64,000 bases of DNA from Actinomycetota bacterium. GTDB lineage: Bacteria > Actinomycetota > UBA4738 > HRBIN12. Under the pieces are notes generated by a model. That model saw only the letters and a program-made list of their open reading frames with translations, made no database searches and was not told the origin of the DNA. The first letter of the stretch is position 1. The number at the start of each line of letters is the position of its first letter. A program made the position numbers and the translations under genes. Below, one piece after another: positions 28,241-38,223 of this stretch. The stretch is from NCBI GenBank assembly GCA_040881665.1, contig JBBECT010000002.1, positions 111,080 to 175,079 on the forward strand. Direction: 5' to 3'.

Positions 28241-29113
28241 TTACCCGCCATCCTGCTCGGTGAGCAGCACTTGGACGAACTCAACCGTGGCGAAGTCGAC
28301 CGCAGGTCGAACCGTCACGAACATCTCGTCTCGGGCCGTGTCTCTGAACACCCGTTCGACGGTGCCGATCGGGATCCCCGGTGGGTAAAGGCCCTGCTCG
28401 TCCACGATCCGATACGTCCCTGTCTGCACGAGCGGGCCACTTGCCTCGCTCACCACATCGAACTGCGATTCGACCGGGATCAGATCCAACCGCATCGGTG
28501 CGTCCCCCTGTCCCTGCAAGAGGCCACTGGGCTGCACGTCTTGGCCCGTCATCACGCGGGAGGTGACGAACGAGTCCTGGTCGATGATGAGGCGCACTAT
28601 CGAGCTATCCGATCCTGCTCGACTGATGGTTCCCACGAGCCCCGCGCTCGCGATCGCCGGCATCCCCTCACGAACGCCGTCCGACGTACCGACGTCGATC
28701 GTCATCGTCCACTCGAAGTTGTTCGGAGCGTAGGACAACACCTGCGCGGGCAGTGCCTCGGGCTTCAGTCGATCCACGAGCTCCTGTTGACCCTGGATCT
28801 CCTCGAGCACCAGCTGCTGGGACGCGGCGGAGGCCAGGTCTGCGTGGGCTTGTTCGAGCTCCGCTTCCAGCGCGTCGCGCTCGGCCTTGATCGAACCCGC
28901 GCTCGCGATGCCTGCGACGAAGTCGCCGACGGGTCGCGTGGCGTCGCGGACGCCCTCTTGGAGCGGGGCCATGACGTCGATCGCGAGGCGGCCGAGACCG
29001 GAAAGGGGACCGTCCTCGCCCTGGCGGTAGTCGACGGTGATGACCGCCAGGCACGCGGAGATCAGGACGACGACCAGCAGGCGGGTGCTCCGCGGCTTGG
29101 ACCGGACGGCCAC
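28241..29113 (-). CDS. mreC: Rod-shape protein MreC
   Basis: This 290-residue protein has a single N-terminal membrane helix (LLVVVLISACLAVITVDY). A coiled coil follows (about 75-115, KAERDALEAELEQAHADLASAA), then the two beta-barrels of MreC (INAxV-type SYAPNNFEWTMTIDVGTSDGV, GMPAIASAGLVGTI, PPGIPIGTVERV). MreC activates PBP2 from outside the membrane. It begins 7 bases after mreB, and its stop is 8 bases before mreD. Confidence 0.94.
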   Translation of the reverse strand: MAVRSKPRSTRLLVVVLISACLAVITVDYRQGEDGPLSGLGRLAIDVMAPLQEGVRDATRPVGDFVAGIASAGSIKAERDALEAELEQAHADLASAASQQLVLEEIQGQQELVDRLKPEALPAQVLSYAPNNFEWTMTIDVGTSDGVREGMPAIASAGLVGTISRAGSDSSIVRLIIDQDSFVTSRVMTGQDVQPSGLLQGQGDAPMRLDLIPVESQFDVVSEASGPLVQTGTYRIVDEQGLYPPGIPIGTVERVFRDTARDEMFVTVRPAVDFATVEFVQVLLTEQDGG

Positions 29114-29120
29114 GCCGTGC

Positions 29121-30206
29121 CTACCTCCGGCTCGGGCTCACCAGCACGCGCTGAAGGACCTCGAACTCCTCCAAGCACTTGCCCGAGCCCAGCGCGACGG
29201 CCTGCAGCGGCGTGTCGGCGATGTGCACGGGCATCCCCGTCTCATGACGGAGGCGCTTGTCGAGGCCACGCAGGAGAGCGCCGCCCCCGGTGAGCACGAT
29301 GCCCTTGTCCATGACGTCGGCAGCGAGCTCGGGAGGGGTCCGATCGAGCGTGCCCTTGATCGCGTCGATGATCGCGTTCACGGGCTCCTCGATCGCGCGG
29401 CGGATCTCCTCGGCGGTGATGGTGATGGTCTTCGGGAGGCCGGACACGAGGTCGCGGCCCTTGATCTCCGCGATCAACTCTTCGGGCATCGGGAAGACCG
29501 ACGCGATCGCGAGCTTGATCGCTTCCGACGTGCGCTCCCCCAGCAAGAGGGAGTACTCCTTCTTCACGTGCTGGATGATCGCCTCGTCGAGCTCGTCGCC
29601 GCCGATCCGGATCGACGTCGAGGTGACGATGCCGCCCAGCGAGATGATCGCGACCTCGGTCGTGCCACCGCCGATGTCGACGACCATGTTGCCGGTGGGC
29701 TCGTGGATCGGGAGCCCGGCGCCGATCGCGGCAGCCATCGGCTCCTCGACGATGTACGCGCGGCGCGCGCCCGCTGCGATGCTCGCCTCTTCGACCGCGC
29801 GCTGTTCGACGCCGGTGATACCCGAGGGAACGCACACGACGATCCGAGGCTTGGCCAACAGGCGGCGCTTGTGCACACGTTGGATGAAGTACCGGAGCAT
29901 CTTCTCGGTCACGTCGAAGTCGGCGATCACGCCGTCCTTCAGGGGACGGACCGCCTGGATGTGGCTCGGGGTGCGGCCGATCATGCGCTTGGCTTCGGCA
30001 CCGACCGCCAGGATCGCGCCGGTGAGCGTGTTGATCGCGACGACGCTGGGCTCGTTGAGGACCACGCCCCGTCCGCGTACGTAGACGAGCGTGTTCGCGG
30101 TCCCCAGGTCGACAGCCATGTCTCGACCTAACAGACCGAATATCCCCTCACGACCCGTGGAAGCACGAGCGTGGGAGCTCTGGTGGTCTTGAACCGTCCC
30201 GGCCAT
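29121..30206 (-). CDS. mreB: Rod-shape determining actin homologue MreB
   Basis: This 361-residue actin-fold ATPase forms filaments under the membrane that position cell-wall synthesis. It has the phosphate-1 loop ([13 protein letters not shown]), a central [18 protein letters not shown] block, and the adenosine motif [13 protein letters not shown]. The usual MreB begins about 10 residues before AVDLGTANT. Here no start codon exists exactly there (the Ile codon in [10 protein letters not shown] is ATA). The protein therefore has an extra N-terminal stretch of about 20 residues ([16 protein letters not shown]) or starts at an internal Met at 30119. It is the first gene of the rod-shape operon and is divergent from fabD. 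Confidence 0.93.
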   Translation of the reverse strand: MAGTVQDHQSSHARASTGREGIFGLLGRDMAVDLGTANTLVYVRGRGVVLNEPSVVAINTLTGAILAVGAEAKRMIGRTPSHIQAVRPLKDGVIADFDVTEKMLRYFIQRVHKRRLLAKPRIVVCVPSGITGVEQRAVEEASIAAGARRAYIVEEPMAAAIGAGLPIHEPTGNMVVDIGGGTTEVAIISLGGIVTSTSIRIGGDELDEAIIQHVKKEYSLLLGERTSEAIKLAIASVFPMPEELIAEIKGRDLVSGLPKTITITAEEIRRAIEEPVNAIIDAIKGTLDRTPPELAADVMDKGIVLTGGGALLRGLDKRLRHETGMPVHIADTPLQAVALGSGKCLEEFEVLQRVLVSPSRR

Positions 30207-30376
30207 GGGCTCTGCCAGGTATGTCTACTGGACACACCTAGAGCTGGCAACCTACCAGCGCAGGTGCGGTACGAACGCGCGTCGCGATCGTCACGTGGGC
30301 CTGGACCTCGCCTGCGTGTGGTGGAATGTCCGGCGCCCCATCCGACGTTGGGACCACGCAAGGAGGCATCCGACAC

Positions 30377-31306
30377 GTGACCGCAGCAGTGCTGTTCCCC
30401 GGTCAGGGGTCCCAGTACGCAGGCATGGCCGATCCCTGGGAGCAACACGCCGCCGGCCGCGCCGTCCTGCAGGAGGCCTCCGACCTCACGAGCCGGGACT
30501 TCGCCGGCCAGTGCCGCGACGACGAGCTGCTCGCGACCACCGCGTTCGCGCAGCCGGCCCTGTTCGTGTGCGACGTCGCCGCCTACCGCGTGCTCGAGGC
30601 CGAGGGGCTGCGCACGAGCGCCGTCGCGGGCCACTCGCTGGGCGAGTACGCGGCACTCGTTGCTGCGGGAACGCTCACCTTCCCCGAGGCGCTCGGGCTC
30701 GTGGTGGAGCGCGGCAACGCGATGCAGGCCGCGTCCGACGAAAGCCCGGGAACGATGCTCGCGTTGGTGGGCGTCGGCGCGGCCGACGGCGCGGCGATCG
30801 CCGGCGAGGCCCGGGAGGATGGCGTCCTCACGGTCGCGAACGAGAACGGCCCGAAGCAGGTCGTGCTCGCCGGCGATGTCGACGCGATCGAACGAGCCGC
30901 GACGGTCGCCGCGGATCGCAAGGTCCGCGCGGTGCGACTGAACGTCGCGGGCGCGTTCCATTCGCCGTTGATGGCTTCGGCCCTCGAACGGATGCGCGCC
31001 GCGCTGACGACCGTCTCGTTCAGCGACCCCGCGTTCCCCGTGATCGCGAACGTGACCGGCGAGGCCGTCCGGGAAGGCGAGGCCTTCCGCGAGCTGCTCG
31101 CCCGGCATGTCGTCTCCCCGGTCCGGTGGGAGGCATCGATGATCACGCTCGACAACGCGGGGGTGGACACCTTCGTCGAGGCGGGGCCCGGCGACGTGCT
31201 CGCCAAGCTCGTGAAGCGCACGGTTCCAGCCGGTTTCTCGGTCACGGCGGGGAGCCCGGACGCCGCCGCTGCTGCTGCCGCGCAGGCGTCCGGGGACCGC
31301 GCGTGA
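30377..31306 (+). CDS. fabD: Malonyl-CoA:ACP transacylase
   Basis: This 309-residue enzyme transfers malonyl groups from CoA to acyl carrier protein. LFPGQGSQ opens the protein, catalytic Ser87 lies in AGHSLGEYAAL, and the active-site His is in VAGAFHSPLM. FVEAGPGDVL is the C-terminal family block. The GTG at 30377 is set by an AGGAGG Shine-Dalgarno sequence 10 bases upstream. It opens the fabD-fabH-fabG-acpP-fabF cluster. Confidence 0.96.
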   Translation: MTAAVLFPGQGSQYAGMADPWEQHAAGRAVLQEASDLTSRDFAGQCRDDELLATTAFAQPALFVCDVAAYRVLEAEGLRTSAVAGHSLGEYAALVAAGTLTFPEALGLVVERGNAMQAASDESPGTMLALVGVGAADGAAIAGEAREDGVLTVANENGPKQVVLAGDVDAIERAATVAADRKVRAVRLNVAGAFHSPLMASALERMRAALTTVSFSDPAFPVIANVTGEAVREGEAFRELLARHVVSPVRWEASMITLDNAGVDTFVEAGPGDVLAKLVKRTVPAGFSVTAGSPDAAAAAAAQASGDRA

Positions 31307-31400
31307 GCACGGCAGGAGCTACCGGGCACCCGGACACCTCGACGGCTATCCTCGCACGCAAGAGGGGCGGCTCTCGTCCCGCAGGGGTCCGGAAACCGAG

Positions 31401-32414
31401 GTGGCGGTGACGACGCAACGACGGTACGCAGTGATCGGAGGAACGGGTTCGTACCTGCCCGAGCGGGTCGTGCCGAACACCGAGTTCGAGCAGTGGGTGG
31501 ACACGAGCGACGCGTGGATCCGGGAGCGGACCGGCATCGCCACGCGCCACTTCGCCGCCGACGACCAGACGACCTCCGACCTCGCGACCGAGGCGGCTAC
31601 TCGGGCGCTCGCGGCGGCGGGCGTTCCCGCCGAACGGCTCGACCTCCTCGTGTGCGCAACCCTGTCTCCCGATACGCCGTTCCCGTCGACCGCGGTGTGG
31701 ACCCAGCGCAAGCTCGGCATCTCCGCTCCGGCGTTCGACGTCAACGCGGCATGCGCGGGATTCTCCTACGCGATGTCGACCGGCGTCGCGTTCGTCGAGT
31801 CCGGCGCGGCGGACACCGTCCTGGTGATCGGCGCCGAGGTGCTCTCGCGCGTGCTCGACTTCAGCGACCGTTCCACCTGCGTGCTGTTCGGCGACGGCGC
31901 GGGCGCGGTCGTCCTGCGCCCGTCGAGCGAACCGGGCGTGCTCGGCTCGGTCCTCGGCGCGGACGGCACCGCTGCGGAGATCCTGCACATGCCGGCCGGC
32001 GGCACCGCGATGCCCGCGTCGATCGAGACGGTCGAGCGCCGCGACCATACGATCCGCATGCCGAACGGACGCGAGGTGTTCCGTCGCGCGGTGATCGAGA
32101 TGGCCTCGGCCTGCCGCGAGGTGCTCGACAAGAACGGCTTCTCCCCCGACGACGTCGACCTGCTGATCCCCCACCAGGCGAACGCGCGGATCATGCGCGC
32201 GGTGGCCGAGCGGCTCGGCATCGACGACGACCGTGCGGTGATCGACGTCGAGGAGGTGGGCAACACCTCCGCCGCCTCGATCCCGCTCGCCCTCGACCGA
32301 GCATGGCGAGCCGGCCGCCTGCCCGAGGGTGGTCTCGTGCTGCTGACTTCGTTCGGCGGCGGCCTCGCCTGGGGCGCGAACCTCGTGCGCTGGACGGCCC
32401 CCGGGAGACCCTGA
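31401..32414 (+). CDS. fabH: Beta-ketoacyl-ACP synthase III
   Basis: This 337-residue enzyme condenses acyl-CoA with malonyl-ACP to start fatty acid synthesis. The catalytic triad is visible: Cys118 (NAACAGFSY), His in PHQANARI, and Asn in VGNTSAASIP. The N-terminal WIRERTGI block fits. The start is one of two GTG codons at 31401 and 31407. A TATCCT hexamer lies about 42 bases upstream in the 94-base gap after fabD and may be a separate promoter. The stop overlaps the fabG start (TGATG). Confidence 0.96.
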   Translation: MAVTTQRRYAVIGGTGSYLPERVVPNTEFEQWVDTSDAWIRERTGIATRHFAADDQTTSDLATEAATRALAAAGVPAERLDLLVCATLSPDTPFPSTAVWTQRKLGISAPAFDVNAACAGFSYAMSTGVAFVESGAADTVLVIGAEVLSRVLDFSDRSTCVLFGDGAGAVVLRPSSEPGVLGSVLGADGTAAEILHMPAGGTAMPASIETVERRDHTIRMPNGREVFRRAVIEMASACREVLDKNGFSPDDVDLLIPHQANARIMRAVAERLGIDDDRAVIDVEEVGNTSAASIPLALDRAWRAGRLPEGGLVLLTSFGGGLAWGANLVRWTAPGRP

Positions 32415-33148
32415 TGGAGAAGGTCGCGGTGATCACCGGTGGGTCACGCGGGATCGGCCGCGCCTGCGCCGTCGCACTCGCCGAGGGCGGCTGGAAGGTC
32501 GCGATCGGCTATCGCTCGAGTGAGCGGGACGCGAAGACCGCGGTCGCCGAGGTCGAGGAGGTCGGAGGCGAGGCCGTCCCCGTCCATCTCGACGTGACCG
32601 ACGAAGCCGCGGTCGCCGAGGCCTTCCGCCAGATCGGCGAGAGCCTCGGGGGGATCACCGGTCTGGTGAACAACGCCGGCATGTCCCAGGACGGGCTGTT
32701 GCTGAAGTACCCGATGGACGTGTTCGATCAGACGATGGCCACGAACGTGCGGGGCGCGTTCCTGTGCACGCGGGCGGCGCTGCGCCCGATGCTGCGCTCG
32801 AAGTGGGGTCGCATCGTGAACCTGTCGTCGGCCGTCGCCTTGCACGGCAACGCCGGTCAGACCGTCTACGCGGCCACGAAGACGGCGTTGCTCGGGCTGA
32901 CGACCTCCCTCGCGAGGGAGGTCGGCGCGAAGGGCATCACCGTGAACGCGATCTGCCCCGGGTTGCTCGACACCGAGATGACCTCGCACCTGACCGACCA
33001 GGCACGTGCCTACTACTTGGAACAGACCCCGCTCGGCCGAACCGCCCACCTGCACGAGGTCGCCGCGGTGGTCCGGTTCCTGATGTCGGAGGAGGCCTCG
33101 TACGTCAACGGTGTGGCGATGCCGGTGGACGGCGGGCTGACGGCCTGA
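32414..33148 (+). CDS. fabG: 3-oxoacyl-ACP reductase
   Basis: The 244-residue short-chain dehydrogenase reduces 3-oxoacyl-ACP with NADPH. It has the glycine-rich nucleotide motif (ITGGSRGIGRA), LVNNAG, the catalytic Ser/Tyr/Lys (NLSSAVALHG and YAATK), and the C-terminal VDGGLTA typical of FabG. The ATG overlaps the fabH stop by one base. In Streptomyces-type clusters fabD-fabH-acpP-fabF lack fabG; here it is inserted between fabH and acpP. A longer upstream frame is only the shadow of fabH. Confidence 0.95.
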   Translation: MEKVAVITGGSRGIGRACAVALAEGGWKVAIGYRSSERDAKTAVAEVEEVGGEAVPVHLDVTDEAAVAEAFRQIGESLGGITGLVNNAGMSQDGLLLKYPMDVFDQTMATNVRGAFLCTRAALRPMLRSKWGRIVNLSSAVALHGNAGQTVYAATKTALLGLTTSLAREVGAKGITVNAICPGLLDTEMTSHLTDQARAYYLEQTPLGRTAHLHEVAAVVRFLMSEEASYVNGVAMPVDGGLTA

Positions 33149-33156
33149 CGACCCGC

Positions 33157-33162
33157 TAGCAT
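33157..33162 (+). promoter_or_regulatory. Probable acpP -10 hexamer
   Basis: TAGCAT, 78 bases before the acpP ATG. A short CCCCC...GGGGG hairpin (about 33176-33193) follows in the leader. A private promoter would let the cell make the abundant ACP in excess of the other Fab proteins. Confidence 0.35.
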
Positions 33163-33239
33163 CATCCAGTCCCACCCCCCTCGCGCAGGGGGCATCGACC
33201 CACCAGACCCGAACCCCGGAACGAAAGGGAGAGACCCAG

Positions 33240-33488
33240 ATGGCGGACAAGGCAGAGATCCAGGCCCGGGTGACGAAGGTCCTCGCCGAGCAGCTCGCGG
33301 TCGAGGAAGCGCAGGTCGTCCCCGACGCTCGCTTCGCCGAGGATCTGAACGCGGACTCTCTCGACCTCGTCGAGGCCGTGCTCGCGCTCGAAGAGGAGTG
33401 GAGCATCGAGATCCCGGAGGAAGAGATGGAGAGCGTCAAGACCGTCGGCCAGGCGATCGACCTGGTCGCGAACAAGCTCGATAGCTAG
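33240..33488 (+). CDS. acpP: Acyl carrier protein
   Basis: This 82-residue acidic protein has the 4'-phosphopantetheine attachment Ser40 in the DSL motif (DLNADSLDLVE). The rest is typical helical ACP (EIQARVTKVLAEQL, EIPEEEMESVKTVGQAID). It carries growing acyl chains between the Fab enzymes. A GGGAGAG Shine-Dalgarno sequence precedes the ATG. Confidence 0.97.
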   Translation: MADKAEIQARVTKVLAEQLAVEEAQVVPDARFAEDLNADSLDLVEAVLALEEEWSIEIPEEEMESVKTVGQAIDLVANKLDS

Positions 33489-33516
33489 TCCCCCAGGCAG
33501 CGAGGAGCCCACCCGC

Positions 33517-34758
33517 ATGGCCGAGCAGCCCAAAGCGGTCGTCACCGGGATCGGACCGGTCACCCCGGTCGGGACCGGCGTCGACGACTTCTGGGAGGGA
33601 CTGGTCGCCGGACGCAACGGCATCCGGCCGATCTCGCGCTTCCCCACCGACGATCTGCCCGTGAAGCTCGCGGGCGAGGTTCCCGACTTCGACGTCGACG
33701 CGTGGCTGGACAAGAAAGAGGCACGCCGCACGGATCGCTTCGTCCACTTCGCGCTCGCCTCTGCCGAGCTCGCGTGGCAGGACGCCGGAGCGCCCGAGGT
33801 CCGGGCCGATCGCGCCGGTGTGATCTACGCGACCGGGATCGGTGGCATCGAGTGGCTGCTCAACCAGCACTCGGTCATGCTCGAGAAGGGTCCGGGCCGG
33901 GTGAGCCCGTTCATGGTGCCGGCGTTGATGGCGAACGGTGCCGCCGGCCACATCGCGATGCGCCGCGGCTTCAACGGGCCCAACCTGTGCACCGTCTCCG
34001 CGTGCGCCTCCGGCTCACACGCCGTGGGCGAGGGATATCGCCTGATCTCCGACGGCCTCGCCGACCTCGTGATCGTCGGCGGCTCCGAGTCGGCGACGGT
34101 TCCGCTGACCGTCTCCGCGTTCGCGCAGATGCAGGCGTTGACGAAGAACCCCGACCCCGAGACGGCCTCGCGCCCTTTCGACGCCGATCGAGACGGGTTC
34201 GTCCTGTCGGAGGGCGCCCTGGCGATGGTCCTGGAGTCCGAGGAACGGGCGGTGGCGCGCGGCGCGCGGATCTACGCCGAGGTCGCCGGCTACGGGGCGA
34301 CGGCCGATGCCTACCACATCACCGCTCCCGATCCGAAAGGCACCGGCGCCGCGCTGGCGATCCGCATCGCCCTGTCCGATGCCGGCGAGGACGCGAGCGC
34401 GGTCGACTACGTGAACGCCCACGGCACCTCCACCCCGCTGAACGACTCCTCCGAGACCCACGCGATCAAGGCCGGACTCGGCGAGGAACACGCGGCCAGG
34501 GTGGCCGTCTCCTCTACGAAGTCGATGACCGGCCACATGCTCGGGGCCGCGGGAGCGGTCGAGGCCGCGGTCTGCGCGCTGACGATCGCCCGCGGCACGA
34601 TCCCGCCCACGATCCACTACGAGACGCCCGACCCCGACTGCGATCTCGACGTCGTGCCGAACGAGGCGCGCGAGGCCGAGGTCCGCCTCGCGATCAGCGA
34701 CTCCTTCGGCTTCGGCGGCCAGAACGCCGTCGTCGCGATCCGCCGTTACGTCGCCTGA
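33517..34758 (+). CDS. fabF: Beta-ketoacyl-ACP synthase II
   Basis: This 413-residue elongating ketosynthase has the Cys-His-His triad: Cys163 in [11 protein letters not shown], His in [11 protein letters not shown] and His in [14 protein letters not shown]. The GFGGQN block closes the protein. It lies 28 bases after acpP with an AGCGAGGAG ribosome-binding region. It ends in a hairpin shared with the stop of the convergent serine hydrolase. Confidence 0.96.
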   Translation: MAEQPKAVVTGIGPVTPVGTGVDDFWEGLVAGRNGIRPISRFPTDDLPVKLAGEVPDFDVDAWLDKKEARRTDRFVHFALASAELAWQDAGAPEVRADRAGVIYATGIGGIEWLLNQHSVMLEKGPGRVSPFMVPALMANGAAGHIAMRRGFNGPNLCTVSACASGSHAVGEGYRLISDGLADLVIVGGSESATVPLTVSAFAQMQALTKNPDPETASRPFDADRDGFVLSEGALAMVLESEERAVARGARIYAEVAGYGATADAYHITAPDPKGTGAALAIRIALSDAGEDASAVDYVNAHGTSTPLNDSSETHAIKAGLGEEHAARVAVSSTKSMTGHMLGAAGAVEAAVCALTIARGTIPPTIHYETPDPDCDLDVVPNEAREAEVRLAISDSFGFGGQNAVVAIRRYVA

Positions 34759-34771
34759 GCCGGCAGGCTCA
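34756..34771. terminator. Bidirectional hairpin spanning two stop codons
   Basis: TGAGCC-GGCA-GGCTCA forms a 6-bp stem. Its left arm contains the fabF TGA and its right arm contains the TGA of the convergent gene. No T-tract follows, so it may be a weak or processing-type terminator serving both genes. Confidence 0.5.
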
Positions 34772-36412
34772 AGGCAGGAAGCTCCTGGCGTAGGGCGCGC
34801 CGTCGAAGACCGCCCGCGATGCTCGCCCCTCGACCACCGTGTCGAAGGTGATGCGGACGGTACGCCACGGCTCGGGACCGACCACGAAGTCCCCGTCCGG
34901 GTGGGGACGCAGCTCGAGGTCACCGTCCGGCTCGCTCGGAGCGAGTAGCCACAGCGCCCCCCCGCGCGCAACGACGCGCAGGTCGGGGCTCCAGGGGTTC
35001 ATCGAGCGATAGTGACCCGGGAACGGCGCCCACTCCTGCGGCGGTGGCGGTTCCTCGGAAGGTACGTCGCCGCGCACGAAGCGATCGGGGCCGTGCGTCG
35101 CGGCGACCACTGTGCCGGTCGCGTCCCGCTCGAACCGGACGTAGAAGCGGTCGAGTTCCGTGTGCGGGACCAGGAACGCGTCCGTCGGCAGCGCGTCGGT
35201 ATCGAGTTCCATCGCCACCTCGATGTCCCCGTCGCGCAGGAACAACCCCGAACCGTCGGCCCGGATCTCGATCGCGCGGTCGACGCCCGTGTACCGGCCC
35301 GCGAACGCCTCGGCCGCCTCGATCCGGAGCGGATCCGGTGCGTCGACGGGTGCGGGCGGCGGCGACCCCGCGATCGCCGCGCGGACGGCGGCCAGGGCGT
35401 AGGTCGTGGTCGCACTCCGGTTCCCGCTGCCGTTCACGAGCATCACGGCGCCCAGTCCGGCGTCGACGTCGACCCGGAGCAGGGCGGTGAACCCGACCAT
35501 GCCCCCCGAGTGCCATAGGTAGCGTCGCCCGTCGGCCGGGTCGGTCCCCACCCAGAACCCGTAGGCGTAGTGCCACGGCACAGAGTCCTGATCGAGCACA
35601 TACGGAGTGATCAAGCGGTGGAAGCCTTCATCGGACAGGATCCGTACGCCGCCGGGGCCCTCGCCACGGCGGATCAGCATGCGCACGTACGCGCCCATGT
35701 CGAGCACGTTCGACACGATGCTGCCGTCGGCGCTGGTGGAATCGACCCACGGTGCCGGCACCAAGGGATGCTCCCGATGGGCGGGCCGGTCGTCGAACAC
35801 GGGCGCGTAGCCCGTCGCGAGATCGAGTCGCTCGCGGGACGTGATCCACGGCGAGGTGCGCGCCATCCCCAGTGGGTCCAGGATCCGCTCCCGCAGCAAC
35901 TCGGCGATCGAACGGCTGGTCACGTGCTCGAGGACCAGTCCCACGATCTTGTACCCGTCGTTCGAGTACGAGAACCGCTCCCCGGGGGCGAACCCTGGGT
36001 CGACCTCGGCGCGGCGGCGCAGCGCCACGATCGCATCCCCCGTGTGCTCGGTGCCGATCGCGAGTCCGGACGTGTGCGTGAGCAGGTGGTGCATCGAGAT
36101 CGACCCGAACGGCTGCCGGAGTTCGAGCCACGGGAGCAGGTCGTTGACCGGCTCGTGGAGGTCGAGGCGCCCGGCCTCGTTCTCCTGCACCGCGACGATC
36201 GCGGCGAACGACTTGCTGATCGAGCCGATCTGGAACCGTGTCTCGGGCCGGACCGGCGTCGAGGATGCGGCGTCGGCGAAGCCGCGGACGACCACGCCCA
36301 GGGTCTCGTCGTCGTCGGTGACCGCGAGGGCCGCGCCCGGTGCGTGCATCAGCGGCATGCGCCGCTCGAGCACAACGCCCGTTCGCTCGAAGGCCTCGGA
36401 CAGTCCCGCCAC
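34769..36412 (-). CDS. Serine hydrolase of the beta-lactamase (class C-like) family
   Basis: The 547-residue protein has the active-site signature of penicillin-recognising hydrolases: Ser64-x-x-Lys67 (GSISKSFA), YSN in FSYSNDGYK, and HSGG (WHSGGMVGF) in place of KTG. The first 360 residues are the catalytic domain. The rest is a beta-rich C-terminal region (FAGRYTGVDRAIEI), as in PbpE- or esterase-type members. No signal peptide is visible, so a cytoplasmic esterase or D-aminopeptidase is more likely than a secreted resistance enzyme. The GTG start lies 10 bases after ndk, so it may be the last gene of that operon. Confidence 0.82.
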   Translation of the reverse strand: MAGLSEAFERTGVVLERRMPLMHAPGAALAVTDDDETLGVVVRGFADAASSTPVRPETRFQIGSISKSFAAIVAVQENEAGRLDLHEPVNDLLPWLELRQPFGSISMHHLLTHTSGLAIGTEHTGDAIVALRRRAEVDPGFAPGERFSYSNDGYKIVGLVLEHVTSRSIAELLRERILDPLGMARTSPWITSRERLDLATGYAPVFDDRPAHREHPLVPAPWVDSTSADGSIVSNVLDMGAYVRMLIRRGEGPGGVRILSDEGFHRLITPYVLDQDSVPWHYAYGFWVGTDPADGRRYLWHSGGMVGFTALLRVDVDAGLGAVMLVNGSGNRSATTTYALAAVRAAIAGSPPPAPVDAPDPLRIEAAEAFAGRYTGVDRAIEIRADGSGLFLRDGDIEVAMELDTDALPTDAFLVPHTELDRFYVRFERDATGTVVAATHGPDRFVRGDVPSEEPPPPQEWAPFPGHYRSMNPWSPDLRVVARGGALWLLAPSEPDGDLELRPHPDGDFVVGPEPWRTVRITFDTVVEGRASRAVFDGAPYARSFLP

Positions 36413-36422
36413 GATGGCCGCC

Positions 36423-36827
36423 TCAGCCGAAGAAGAGCTTCAACTCGCGCGCGGCCGACTCGGGCGAGTCGCTGCCGTGCACGACGTTCTCGCCGATCAA
36501 CGTCGCGAAGTCGCCGCGGATCGTCCCCGGAGGCGCCTCGACCGGGTTCGTGGATCCCATCAGCGACCGCCACACCGAGATCGCCGACTCGCCGGTGACC
36601 TTGCCGACCACGACGGGTCCGGACGTGATGAAGTCGACGAGCTCATCGAAGAACGGCCTGTCGCGGTGTTCGCCGTAGTGCTCCTCGGCGGTCGGCCGCG
36701 TTATCGTGAAGAGCTTGAGTTCGTCGAGCCTCAGTCCCTTGGACTCGACGCGACGCAGGACCTCGCCCACGAGCCCCCGGCGAACGCCGTCCGGCTTGAT
36801 GATCAGCAGTGTGGATTCGGTGGCCAT
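36423..36827 (-). CDS. ndk: Nucleoside diphosphate kinase
   Basis: This 134-residue enzyme balances nucleoside triphosphate pools through a phosphohistidine. It has the N-terminal [13 protein letters not shown], the catalytic His117 (NVVHGSDS), and GDFA...[10 protein letters not shown] at the end. The usual C-terminal WxYE is absent and the protein stops after FFG, which is common in actinobacterial Ndk. The ATG at 36827 follows GGAGAGGG; an in-frame upstream ATG at 36848 is less likely. It follows folC by 55 bases. Confidence 0.96.
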   Translation of the reverse strand: MATESTLLIIKPDGVRRGLVGEVLRRVESKGLRLDELKLFTITRPTAEEHYGEHRDRPFFDELVDFITSGPVVVGKVTGESAISVWRSLMGSTNPVEAPPGTIRGDFATLIGENVVHGSDSPESAARELKLFFG

Positions 36828-36882
36828 CGGTGTCCCTCTCCGGTGCAATGGGTTCGCGGTCGATCGATGCCGGGGAGGACGA

Positions 36883-38223
36883 TCAAGGGCCGAGCGCCCG
36901 GCGCGCGTCCGCGACAGTATAGAGGGAGCCGGTCACGAGGATGAGGTCGTCGTTTCCCGCGCTGGCGCTCGCCGCGTCGAGCGCAGCGGCGACCGACGAG
37001 AAGCGCTCAACGGGAACGTCGCGGATCGCGATTGCTTCGAACAGCGCCTGGGCCTCGCCCGAGCGGTTGCTGTCGTTGCGTGTCGCGTAGGCGCGGTCCG
37101 CGAGCGGCGCGAGTGCCGACAGCATGCCCTCGACGTCCTTGTTCGCCGACACCGCGACCACCAGGTGCAGCCGCTGCCACGAGAACACCTCGCGCACAGC
37201 CGCCGCGAGGGCCTCGGCGCCCGCGGGGTTGTGCGCTCCGTCGAGCACGATGAGCGGTCGTCGTCCCGCGACCTCGAGCCTGCCGGGCGTGGTGATCGCC
37301 CCCAGGGCTTCCACGACCGCCGAGGTCTCCAGCTCACGGTCGAGGAACGCCTCGAACGCCGCGATCGCCACCGCGGCGTTGCGCGCGGCGTACTCGCCGA
37401 ACAGCGGGATGTAGATGTCCTCGTAGGTCCGGTGCGGGGTTCGGATCGTGAGCTGCTGGCCCCCGACCGCGGGGACGCGGCGATCGAGCCCGAAATCCCG
37501 ATCCTCGAGCAGCAGTGAGGCCGCCACCTCGCGGACCCGCTCCTCGATCACGCGCAGCGCGTCGGGCGCCTGCGCCCGCGACACCGCGATCCGGTCGGGC
37601 TTGATGATCGCGGCCTTCTCCCCGGCGACCTCCGCGATCGTCGATCCGAGCTCCGGGTGGTCGAGGCCGACCTCGCCGATCACCGCGACGTCGCCCGAGC
37701 AGAGAACCGTCGCATCCCAGCGTCCGCCCATGCCGACCTCGTAGACGCCGAGCCCGACGGGCGCATCGGCGAACCACAGGAACGCGAGTGCCGTGAGCAC
37801 CTCGAAGTAGGTGACCCGGTGCTCATCACGCGCATCGACCGCCTCGAGAACCGGGAGCAGCCGTTCGTACTCCTCTCCGAACTCCGCGACGGTAATCTCC
37901 CGATCGCAGATCTGGAATCGCTCCGTGAGCGAGAGCAGATGCGGGGAGGTGTACAGGCCGGTCGTGATCCCGTGGGCGCACGCGAGCTGGGTGACGGCGC
38001 GAGCGATCGTCGTCTTGCCGTTGGTTCCCGTCACGTGGATCGACGGGTGCGTGAGCTGCGGCCCTCCGAGCAGCTCCGCGACCGCCTCGATCCGGTCAAG
38101 GGTCGGAACGATCCGATCGGGCTGTCGGCCCACGAGTTCGGCGAGCGCGGTGTCGAAGCGGACCCGACCCGCCTCCTCAGGCGTCCTGCGAGGCGAGCTG
38201 GGTCTCGACGGCGAACGCGCCAT
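36883..38223 (-). CDS. folC: Folylpolyglutamate/dihydrofolate synthase
   Basis: This enzyme adds glutamates to folates. The Mur-ligase-type P-loop [32 protein letters not shown] and [10 protein letters not shown] are all present. The start is unclear. Family comparison puts the N-terminus near [10 protein letters not shown], just after the valS stop. There a GAGGAGG ribosome site is followed, 8 bases on, by GTC (38161-38163), which is not a standard start codon. The nearest in-frame ATG is at 38223, overlapping valS by 47 bases; a GTG further in (38131-38133) is also possible. I give the ATG. The enzyme is 426 residues from the GTC. Confidence 0.88.
   Translation of the reverse strand: MARSPSRPSSPRRTPEEAGRVRFDTALAELVGRQPDRIVPTLDRIEAVAELLGGPQLTHPSIHVTGTNGKTTIARAVTQLACAHGITTGLYTSPHLLSLTERFQICDREITVAEFGEEYERLLPVLEAVDARDEHRVTYFEVLTALAFLWFADAPVGLGVYEVGMGGRWDATVLCSGDVAVIGEVGLDHPELGSTIAEVAGEKAAIIKPDRIAVSRAQAPDALRVIEERVREVAASLLLEDRDFGLDRRVPAVGGQQLTIRTPHRTYEDIYIPLFGEYAARNAAVAIAAFEAFLDRELETSAVVEALGAITTPGRLEVAGRRPLIVLDGAHNPAGAEALAAAVREVFSWQRLHLVVAVSANKDVEGMLSALAPLADRAYATRNDSNRSGEAQALFEAIAIRDVPVERFSSVAAALDAASASAGNDDLILVTGSLYTVADARRALGP

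Noticed and set aside
30207..30376. FapR-like operator between mreB and fabD
   Set aside because: Short matches such as GCTGG-N7-CCAGC are present but too weak, and FapR is not expected in Actinobacteria.
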